DNA from: an uncultured Bacilli bacterium
GTDB lineage: Bacteria; Bacillota_I; Bacilli_A; RF39; UBA660
Reading direction: 5' to 3'
DNA length: 11,793 nucleotides
NCBI GenBank assembly: GCA_947631365.1
Contig: CANRLB010000031.1
Span: 1-11,793, forward strand
In this document: positions 1 to 5,817 of the stretch, piece after piece
Layout: the number at the start of each line of letters is the position of its first letter
Position numbering within the stretch: the first letter of the stretch is position 1
The notes under the pieces: generated by a model
The model's database searches: none
What the model saw: the letters and a program-made list of their open reading frames with translations, nothing else
What the model was told of the DNA's origin: nothing
Translations under genes and position numbers: made by a program

Positions 1-1380
1 ATTAATCGTAAACAATCTTTAATTAAACAAAGATATAATGTTGATAATGTTTATCCTCCAGAAAATTTAAAAGTAGTCGAAAATTATTCTTATGATACTA
101 AAGTAACAAGCATTGATAATATATATAATAAAATAGAAGAATTACAAGATTTTACCATTTTAGGATATGAAGTTACTTTTTCGGCTTATAAAGGTGATAG
201 TGAAGAAGATGAAAATAATCATGAAGCATTTAATGTTTATATTTTAGATAAAAAAGTATTAAATGATGCTTTAAAAGAATTTATTTTAGCTTTTATGGAA
301 GATGAAGAAGGATTTAATAATTACATGAAAGGTGAACAAGGGACTTTAGAAGAAGCTGGAACTATATATGAAAAATTAGAAATCTTAGAAGATATAACTA
401 TAAGAGAAAAATATATTAGTATTAAAGAAAAAATATATGAAGATAGTGAAGAATTAACGCAAGATTTATTGTTTGGTTTTAATCATAAAGAAAATAGATA
501 TACTGTTAAAGAAGGAGATACAATTGAGAAAATAGCTGAAGCTAATAAATTGAATTCTCAAGAATTTTTAATTGCTAATTCAAAGTATACTAGTGAACAA
601 GCAATGCTTACTATAGGTGAACAAGTGAATGTAACTTTAATTAATCCGGAAATATCTTTTTCAGCGATTATATTAGAGATGAAAGAAGAAGTTGAAGATT
701 ATAGTACCGTAATTGAAAGAGATAATACTCAATCATCTGGGTATGAAGAGATTAAATTTCCGGGAGTTGCTGGTTTATCTTTACAAACTAGAAGATATAC
801 TAATGTTAATGGTGAAACATTAAATGATGTTGAACTTATTGGGGCTCCAACTATTATAAGAGAAAAAGTGGATCGAGTTATTGTTAAAGGTCGTCAATCA
901 TCAGGTTCTTGGGGTAAGGAAACGGAAACTTATATTGGATCTGGTTGGCTTTGGCCTACAGAAGTACCATATTCTGTTACAAGTGAATATGATTGGCGTT
1001 GGGGTAAAATGCATAATGGTATTGATATATCCGGTACACCAGCTGATTCTCATGTTTTAGCGGCCAATGATGGGGTAGTTGTAAAGGTAAATACATCATG
1101 CTCTAGTTATGGTGGTTCCCATTTGTATGATATGTGTGGTAGTGGTTATGGTAATTATGTAATAATTGATCATGGTAATAATACTTTTACTATTTATGGT
1201 CATATGCTTCCTAATATAATGGTTAACGTTGGTCAAAATGTTAAGATGGGTGATTATCTAGGTTTTATGGGTAATAGTGGTTCTTCAACTGGTCGTCACC
1301 TTCACTTTGGTTATTCAATAGGGGATCCTTTATCTGGAGGTAAATTTAAAAATCCAAGGGAGTTGTTTCCAAGACGATGA
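1..1380 (+). CDS. LysM-G5-M23 peptidoglycan endopeptidase, 5' partial
   Basis: The reading frame is open from base 1, so the gene begins upstream of the window; the first in-frame ATG (295) is internal. In visible numbering (459 residues) there is an uncharacterised acidic N-terminal part (1-160), a LysM peptidoglycan-binding domain (about 166-212, beginning RYTVKEGDTIEKIAE), a G5-like domain (about 228-299, ending near VDRVIVKGRQ) and an M23 zinc metallopeptidase domain (about 318-455). M23 ligands are intact: H338 and D342 in HNGID, H401 in YGHM, and H433/H435 in RHLHF. It should act outside the membrane, cutting peptide cross-links of peptidoglycan; a signal or anchor is presumably in the missing part. 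Two cysteines (367 and 379) lie in the M23 domain. Its stop overlaps the walJ start by 4 nt (ATGA), so the two are probably co-translated. Family assignment is firm; which bond it cuts is not known. Confidence 0.9.
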   Translation: MNRKQSLIKQRYNVDNVYPPENLKVVENYSYDTKVTSIDNIYNKIEELQDFTILGYEVTFSAYKGDSEEDENNHEAFNVYILDKKVLNDALKEFILAFMEDEEGFNNYMKGEQGTLEEAGTIYEKLEILEDITIREKYISIKEKIYEDSEELTQDLLFGFNHKENRYTVKEGDTIEKIAEANKLNSQEFLIANSKYTSEQAMLTIGEQVNVTLINPEISFSAIILEMKEEVEDYSTVIERDNTQSSGYEEIKFPGVAGLSLQTRRYTNVNGETLNDVELIGAPTIIREKVDRVIVKGRQSSGSWGKETETYIGSGWLWPTEVPYSVTSEYDWRWGKMHNGIDISGTPADSHVLAANDGVVVKVNTSCSSYGGSHLYDMCGSGYGNYVIIDHGNNTFTIYGHMLPNIMVNVGQNVKMGDYLGFMGNSGSSTGRHLHFGYSIGDPLSGGKFKNPRELFPRR

Positions 1381-2141
1381 AAGCATGTATTTTAGCAAGT
1401 GGTTCAAAAGGGAATTCCACTTATATTGAAACAAAAAATCATAAAATTCTTCTTGATATGGGCAAAAATAAAAAATATATAGTTGATGCTTTAAAAAGCA
1501 TTGGTGTTAACTATAAAGATATTGATATTATTTTAATAAGTCATTTGCATACTGATCATATTTCGGCATTAGAATCATTTATTCATTCTGTACCTGCAGT
1601 TGTTTGTATGCCTCAAGAAATGTTTGCTTCTTTGAAAAGTTTAAATAATTATGAACATATAAAAATATATGATGACGAAATTAATTTTGATGATTTGAAA
1701 ATTTATGCTATTAAATCTAGTCATGATGCCGTTGCTTCAAGAAACTTTATTATAGAAGAAGATGGTATCTCTATTGTTCAAATAACGGATACAGGCTATA
1801 TAAAAAGTAAATATTTTAATTTATTAAAAAATAGAGAAATATATTTTTTAGAAAGTAATCATGATGTGGAGATGTTAACACATGGTCCATATCCTGATTG
1901 GTTAAAAAGAAGAATATTAAGTGATGAGGGGCATCTTTCTAATGAAGCAGCAGGTTTTTATCTTTCCAAATTAATTGGTGATAAAACTAAAAAGGTGTAT
2001 TTAATGCATTTAAGTGAAGAAAATAATCGACCAGAAATTGCTTTAGAAACCGTTAAAAAAACTTTAAATGAATATGAGATTGATTTTAATGAGATTAAAT
2101 GTGCTAAACAAGATGAAATTAGTGAAGTGATGATAGTGTGA
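1377..2141 (+). CDS. walJ: WalJ/YycJ-family metallo-beta-lactamase-fold hydrolase
   Basis: 254 residues, close to the usual length for WalJ (YycJ, VicX). The N-terminus carries the family signature SGSKGNSTYIE (8-18) and the metal-binding HLHTDH (56-61). Further likely metal ligands are D139 in TDTG, H163 in SNHD and H212 in MHLSEENN. In Bacillus and Streptococcus this gene sits with the WalRK two-component genes, and its loss disturbs coordination of division and wall synthesis; the enzymatic substrate remains uncertain, with a nuclease-like role suggested. Here no walRK is visible, but the gene follows a wall hydrolase and precedes rlmH, a pairing also found near B. subtilis walJ. The ATG start overlaps the previous stop (ATGA), and its TGA stop overlaps the GTG start of rlmH, indicating translational coupling. 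Confidence 0.88.
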   Translation: MKACILASGSKGNSTYIETKNHKILLDMGKNKKYIVDALKSIGVNYKDIDIILISHLHTDHISALESFIHSVPAVVCMPQEMFASLKSLNNYEHIKIYDDEINFDDLKIYAIKSSHDAVASRNFIIEEDGISIVQITDTGYIKSKYFNLLKNREIYFLESNHDVEMLTHGPYPDWLKRRILSDEGHLSNEAAGFYLSKLIGDKTKKVYLMHLSEENNRPEIALETVKKTLNEYEIDFNEIKCAKQDEISEVMIV

Positions 2142-2575
2142 TAAAAATAATTTGTGTTGGTAAAATCAAAGAAGAATATTTAAATTTACTTATAGCTGAT
2201 TATTTAAAAAGAATAAGTAAATATCATAAAATAGAAATAGTAGAAGTTAAAGATAATGATGATTTAAATAAAGAAACAAATAATTTATTAAAAGTATTAG
2301 ATAATAAAGATTATAAAATAGCTTTAAGTATTAAAGGTAAATCATATGATAGTGTAGATTTTTCTCATCATCTTAATAATTTATTTAATTACCATAGTAC
2401 TATTTCTTTTGTAATTGGGGGTTCAAATGGATTAGACAATAAAGTCTTAGAGATATGTGATGAAGAAATAAGTTTTTCTGAATTAACTTTTCCTCATGGT
2501 TTATTTCGAGGTATATTACTTGAACAAATATATCGTTCATTTAAAATAATAAATAATGAAACGTATCATAAATAG
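2138..2575 (+). CDS. rlmH: 23S rRNA pseudouridine(1915) N3-methyltransferase RlmH
   Basis: A SPOUT-class SAM-dependent methyltransferase that methylates pseudouridine 1915 in helix 69 of 23S rRNA on assembled ribosomes. Recognised from the N-terminus (IKIICVGKIKEEYL), the knot segment FVIGGSNGLDNKVL, the following FSELTFPHGLFRGILLEQIYRSF-type block (split here: FSELTFPHGLF then ILLEQIYRSF), and the C-terminal YHK, which is nearly invariant. At 145 residues it is shorter than the usual 155-160; the missing part is in the variable linker between the first strand-helix unit and the knot. Initiation is at GTG (2138), which shares bases with the walJ TGA stop. It lies 13 nt before ung in the same transcript. 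Confidence 0.93.
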   Translation: MIKIICVGKIKEEYLNLLIADYLKRISKYHKIEIVEVKDNDDLNKETNNLLKVLDNKDYKIALSIKGKSYDSVDFSHHLNNLFNYHSTISFVIGGSNGLDNKVLEICDEEISFSELTFPHGLFRGILLEQIYRSFKIINNETYHK

Positions 2576-2588
2576 GGAGTTATAAAAA

Positions 2589-3248
2589 ATGATAGGCAAT
2601 GATTGGGATGAAGTTTTAAAAGTTATTGAAAATAGTGAGGGATTTAAAAAATTCTTACAAATGATTAATGAAAAATATGAAAGTAGTATTTGTTATCCTC
2701 CTAAAAATTTAATTTTTAATGCTTTAAAATTAACAAGTTACCATGATGTAAAAGTAGTTATTGTGGGTCAAGATCCTTATCATGGTGAAGGAGAAGCTCA
2801 TGGTTTATCTTTTAGTGTTCAAAAAGGAGTGAAGATACCACCTTCTTTACAAAATATATATAAAGAGTTAAATAGTGACTTAGGTATTCCCATTGCAACA
2901 TCTGGTGATTTAACAAAATGGGCTAAAGAAGGGGTCTTAATGTTAAATGCTGTTTTATCGGTAGAAAAAGATAAACCGGCATCACATCGAAACTTAGGGT
3001 GGGAACTTTTAACTGATTATATTATTAAAGCTTTAAATCAAAAAGAAACCCCAGTAGTTTTTATTCTTTGGGGTAATTTTGCAAAAGAAAAGAAAAAATT
3101 TATAACTAATCCCCATCATTTAGTTATTGAATCCTCTCATCCTTCTCCTTTTTCAGCATCTTATGGTTTCTTTGGTTCTAAACCATTTTCTAAAACTAAT
3201 GAATTTTTAATAAAAAATAATATACAACCAATTGATTGGCAAATTTAA
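2589..3248 (+). CDS. ung: Uracil-DNA glycosylase, family 1
   Basis: Removes uracil from DNA, starting base-excision repair in the cytoplasm. 219 residues, normal for the family. Motif A, GQDPYHG (60-66), holds the catalytic Asp62; N120 in VLMLNAVL is the uracil-recognising Asn; and motif B, HPSPFSA (184-190), has the catalytic His184. The stretch DKPASHRNLGWE (128-139) is also typical. The SD is AGGGAG at 2574-2579, overlapping the rlmH stop codon, 9 nt before ATG. It is the last gene of the plus-strand run and is followed by a hairpin shared with the convergent gene. It appears to be housekeeping with no anomalies. Confidence 0.97.
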   Translation: MIGNDWDEVLKVIENSEGFKKFLQMINEKYESSICYPPKNLIFNALKLTSYHDVKVVIVGQDPYHGEGEAHGLSFSVQKGVKIPPSLQNIYKELNSDLGIPIATSGDLTKWAKEGVLMLNAVLSVEKDKPASHRNLGWELLTDYIIKALNQKETPVVFILWGNFAKEKKKFITNPHHLVIESSHPSPFSASYGFFGSKPFSKTNEFLIKNNIQPIDWQI

Positions 3249-3280
3249 GATAAATTCTTTATTATGTCAATTTTTAAAAA

Positions 3281-3329
3281 AATAAAACCGATTGATAATT
3301 GTTTAAAGACTTTCATCATCGGTTTTATT
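3281..3329. terminator. Shared bidirectional stem-loop between ung and the LemA-like gene
   Basis: Arms AATAAAACCGAT (3281-3292) and ATCGGTTTTATT (3318-3329) are perfect complements; GAT/ATC (3294-3296 with 3315-3317) extends the stem past a one-base bulge. On the minus strand the stem runs directly into a long T tract (bases 3275-3286 read in reverse), a good Rho-independent form. On the plus strand the T run is mostly inside the stem, so termination of the ung transcript may be weaker. The right arm lies within the last codons of the LemA-like gene (stop at 3303-3305). Confidence 0.7.
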
Positions 3330-3827
3330 ATTGTTATATAAAGTTACTATATGATAATTAGCAATTTTAGCTATAATATTATAAGGAATTTGTTTGATTA
3401 ATTTATTATTAAGTATAGCGTTATCATTATATATTTTTTTAGCAGCTACTAAAGTTTCATTAATTTCTCTTAAATTTTGTAATTTTTTATTGAAATCATT
3501 ATCTTTAGATAGCTTTTTAAAATCATAAGCTAAATTATTTATTAAATTAGTTGCTTCATCTAATTTAAAATCTTTTTCTATATTGGAAACATTCTCATCT
3601 TTTTTTAAATAATCTTTTAAATAGTCTTTTTTATCAGTTGATTTTTTAATATTAGAATTAATACTTATAATAATTTCTTGTTTTTTAACTAAGCTTTCAT
3701 TAATAATATTTTCAGCTTTTTTAATTTTTTCTTGATAGTTTTTAAATTTATTTAATCCAATAAAATATATTAGTAATAATATTGATATTATTAAGATTAA
3801 TATAACAGTTATTTCAATATAAATCAT
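3303..3827 (-). CDS. LemA-like membrane-anchored protein
   Basis: 174 residues. One N-terminal membrane helix (about 5-27) is followed by a lysine- and asparagine-rich alpha-helical body. The order of features fits the LemA family: a short outside-in N-terminus plus one helix, long helical pairs, an ETLVAAKKIYNDNAILNNK segment (LemA proteins have an E-x-x-IaxaRxxYNxxVxxYN pattern here) and a closing IPYNIIAKI that matches the family's fPxNxxA motif. It is divergent: the N-terminal RxDLIPNLV motif is not recognisable. The molecular role of LemA proteins is unknown. Its SD (AAGGAG, 3836-3841 on the minus strand) lies inside the last codons of the upstream flippase gene, only 2 nt separating the two ORFs, so the proteins are probably made together. 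Family call is moderate; no function can be given. Confidence 0.6.
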   Translation of the reverse strand: MIYIEITVILILIISILLLIYFIGLNKFKNYQEKIKKAENIINESLVKKQEIIISINSNIKKSTDKKDYLKDYLKKDENVSNIEKDFKLDEATNLINNLAYDFKKLSKDNDFNKKLQNLREINETLVAAKKIYNDNAILNNKLIKQIPYNIIAKIANYHIVTLYNNNKTDDESL

Positions 3828-3829
3828 TT

Positions 3830-5413
3830 CTAAGACTCCTTACTTATAATTTCTTTAAGTTCTTTCTTATTAATAAAATAATATAAAATAAGTAGTAATA
3901 TTCCTATTAAACCTAATATAGGAATTAATAATATTCTACTATTTACATTTTTTATTATATCACATGCTATTAAAGATAAACATATCATAATGATATATGT
4001 TAATAATATTTTAGGAAATTTAGAAATTATAGAAGAATAATCTAAATTTATTTCTTTTTTTAAAGAAATAAATGGTATTAATAAAGATATTATGTAACCA
4101 ATTAATGTTGCTGTAATGGCTCCATAATAAGGATAAATATTTAAATAATTAAATAAATACATTAAAGGAATATCTAATATTAAATTAATTCCTAATCCAA
4201 GTAAAACAGAAATATATATTATTTTAGTTTTACCAAGTCCTTGTAAACCATTACTAATCATTATATATAAGGCATCAAAAGAGGCCACTATAATAGAATA
4301 TTTAATAATAATTGGACCAAAAGAATTATTATTTCCAAAGAAAATATGCCATATTTCTTTATTAAAAATACTCATAAATATAGAAAGAGGTAAAGCAATA
4401 TATAAAAAGATATTAATAGTTTTTAAAAAGCTATTTTTAATAGTTTGATTGTCATTTTTAGCTTTACTTTTAGCAATATTGGGTACTAAGCTTATTGCTA
4501 TACCTGTAGCAATACTTGTTACTATTGTATTTATTTTAACTCCCCAAGTAGTAAAAACACTACTTATAGAATCAATATCTTTTCCATTTAAATTAAGACT
4601 TACTAAGCCTCGATTAAGTAATATCATATCAGTTGTGGTATATAATGAATTAGCAATATTAATTATTATAAAAGGAATAGCATATATAATCATTTTTTTA
4701 ATGATAATTATTTTTTCATTTTTATTTAAATTATTTGTTTTTATTTTTTTATCTTTTATTTTAAACAATTTAAATGAAAGATAAATATATGATGCAATTG
4801 CTCCCACACAAGCTCCAAAAGTGGCTATGCCAATCGCGGTTTTTAAATCAAGATTTAAAATATATAATATATAATAACTACCACCAAGAACAACTATAAT
4901 TCTTACTATTTGTTCAATAACTTGACTAAAGGCAGGAGCACTCATATAACCATGGCCTTGTAAGTAACCTCTACTTATAGATAAAAGAGGTACAACTAGT
5001 ATTGCAAATGATACCCATCTTATGACATAAGTAACATCATTAATATTAATACCTTCTAATTTATTACCAATAATTAATGAAGATATTTCTCTAGCAAAAA
5101 TAAAACAAATTAAGAAAGATATAATAGAAAAAATTAAAATAATTATTCTAGTTGTTTTAAATAAATATTCTTTTTCAACAATTTTGCCTTGTTCATTATA
5201 TTCACTTACTAATTTAGATATGGCAAGAGGAATACCAGCACTAGATATTATAAGAAATAAGTTATAAATATTATATGCATAACCATATAATGCACCCCCA
5301 GCAGAACCAACCATATTATTAAAAGGAATAGCATAAATAATTCCTAAAAATTTACTTATAAAAATTGCAAGGACTGCAATTATTGCTCCATCTATAAATC
5401 CACTTTTTTTCAT
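3830..5413 (-). CDS. MurJ/YtgP/SpoVB-type lipid II flippase (MOP superfamily)
   Basis: 527 residues, almost entirely hydrophobic, with about 14 membrane helices. The N-terminus (SKFLGIIYAIPF, then GSAGGALYGYAYNIYNLFL, then GIPLAISKLVSEYNEQG) closely follows the pattern of B. subtilis YtgP (MurJ) and SpoVB, members of the polysaccharide-exporter branch of the MOP flippases. MurJ moves lipid II across the membrane for peptidoglycan synthesis; SpoVB relatives do the same during spore cortex formation. With gerQ in the window, either is possible; similarity to the housekeeping YtgP type seems somewhat better, so no symbol is given. The start is ATG 5411-5413 with SD AGGTG 5 nt upstream (5419-5423). 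It is followed after 2 nt by the LemA-like gene and preceded after 53 nt by the XRE gene on the same strand, with no terminator between them, so read-through from the regulator gene is likely. Confidence 0.85.
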   Translation of the reverse strand: MKKSGFIDGAIIAVLAIFISKFLGIIYAIPFNNMVGSAGGALYGYAYNIYNLFLIISSAGIPLAISKLVSEYNEQGKIVEKEYLFKTTRIIILIFSIISFLICFIFAREISSLIIGNKLEGININDVTYVIRWVSFAILVVPLLSISRGYLQGHGYMSAPAFSQVIEQIVRIIVVLGGSYYILYILNLDLKTAIGIATFGACVGAIASYIYLSFKLFKIKDKKIKTNNLNKNEKIIIIKKMIIYAIPFIIINIANSLYTTTDMILLNRGLVSLNLNGKDIDSISSVFTTWGVKINTIVTSIATGIAISLVPNIAKSKAKNDNQTIKNSFLKTINIFLYIALPLSIFMSIFNKEIWHIFFGNNNSFGPIIIKYSIIVASFDALYIMISNGLQGLGKTKIIYISVLLGLGINLILDIPLMYLFNYLNIYPYYGAITATLIGYIISLLIPFISLKKEINLDYSSIISKFPKILLTYIIMICLSLIACDIIKNVNSRILLIPILGLIGILLLILYYFINKKELKEIISKES

Positions 5414-5429
5414 ATGAACACCTAAATAT

Positions 5430-5459
5430 ATTATATTTTAGTTTATTATCTATTTACAA
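5430..5459 (-). promoter_or_regulatory. Possible sigma-A promoter for the flippase gene
   Basis: On the minus strand TTGTAA (5454-5459) and a perfect TATAAT (5430-5435) are 18 bp apart. The start point would fall near 5423, on the edge of the SD, leaving a leader of only about 10 nt. In DNA this AT-rich such a match can arise by chance, and co-transcription from the XRE gene is an alternative. Confidence 0.35.
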
Positions 5460-5466
5460 GTGTATT

Positions 5467-5697
5467 TTAATCTAATTTACTTCTAGGATACATTTTTCTT
5501 TCATCAGTACGACATACTAAATAATCTAAACTTACATTATAATAGTCTGCAAGAATACAAAGTTTTTCTAATGGTATTACTCTTATGCCTATTTCATATT
5601 TTGAATATTGTTGTTGAGTTGTATGCAATAATTTAGCAATTTCTTTTTGTGATATATCTCTATCTTCTCTTATTTCTTTAAGTCTTAATATCTTCAT
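5467..5697 (-). CDS. XRE (Cro/CI) family helix-turn-helix regulator
   Basis: 76 residues from the preferred start. Nearly the whole protein is one HTH_3 domain: the scaffold helix LKEIREDRDI, helix 2 SQKEIAKLL, recognition helix TTQQQYSKYEIG, and the closing LEKLCILADYYNVSLDYLV typical of small phage-type and toxin-antitoxin-type regulators. There is no second domain, so it probably dimerises through the C-terminal helix and has no ligand domain. An ATG at 5703 would add two residues, but GAAAGGA directly overlaps it and is correctly spaced (5 nt) for the ATG at 5697. It is divergent from the secreted-protein gene, with twin palindromes between them, the layout of a local repressor that also controls itself; this role is inferred. 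It lies 53 nt upstream of the flippase gene on the same strand. Confidence 0.9.
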   Translation of the reverse strand: MKILRLKEIREDRDISQKEIAKLLHTTQQQYSKYEIGIRVIPLEKLCILADYYNVSLDYLVCRTDERKMYPRSKLD

Positions 5698-5702
5698 AAG
5701 CA

Positions 5703-5709
5703 TCCTTTC
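5703..5709 (-). promoter_or_regulatory. SD that decides the XRE start
   Basis: The minus strand reads GAAAGGATGCTTATG. The SD GAAAGGA abuts and includes part of the upstream ATG (5701-5703) and is 5 nt from the second ATG (5695-5697), which is therefore the better start. Confidence 0.6.
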
Positions 5710-5723
5710 AAAATAAATATTAC

Positions 5724-5743
5724 ATACATCTTATCAGATGTAT
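5724..5743. promoter_or_regulatory. Operator 1: 20-bp palindrome, probable XRE binding site
   Basis: Arms ATACATCT and AGATGTAT flank TATC. The arms are identical to those of operator 2. The site ends on the first base of the -35 box of the secreted-protein promoter and lies 27 nt upstream of the XRE start codon, so it could control both genes. Binding by the adjacent XRE protein is inferred. Confidence 0.7.
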
Positions 5744-5771
5744 TGACTTAAAACCTAAATGGGTGTAAAAT
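5743..5771 (+). promoter_or_regulatory. Sigma-A promoter of the secreted-protein gene
   Basis: TTGACT (5743-5748) and TAAAAT (5766-5771) are separated by exactly 17 bp; each matches the consensus at 5 of 6 positions. The expected start is near 5778, five bases before operator 2. Operators bracket the promoter on both sides, which suits repression. Confidence 0.7.
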
Positions 5772-5782
5772 AAATTTATGTT

Positions 5783-5802
5783 ATACATCTATATAGATGT
5801 AT
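5783..5802. promoter_or_regulatory. Operator 2: perfect 20-bp palindrome, probable XRE binding site
   Basis: The arms ATACATCT and AGATGTAT flank ATAT, giving a perfectly self-complementary 20-mer. Its centre is 59 bp from that of operator 1. It sits at about +5 to +24 of the promoter and ends one base before the SD (AAGGAG, 5804-5809), so a bound protein would block initiation or elongation; as RNA the hairpin is also next to the ribosome site. Confidence 0.75.
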
Positions 5803-5817
5803 TAAGGAGAATAATCT

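Noticed and set aside
4449..4784. Plus-strand hydrophobic frame of 111 codons opposite the flippase gene
   Set aside because: It is the complement of membrane-helix codons; the minus-strand protein has clear family similarity.
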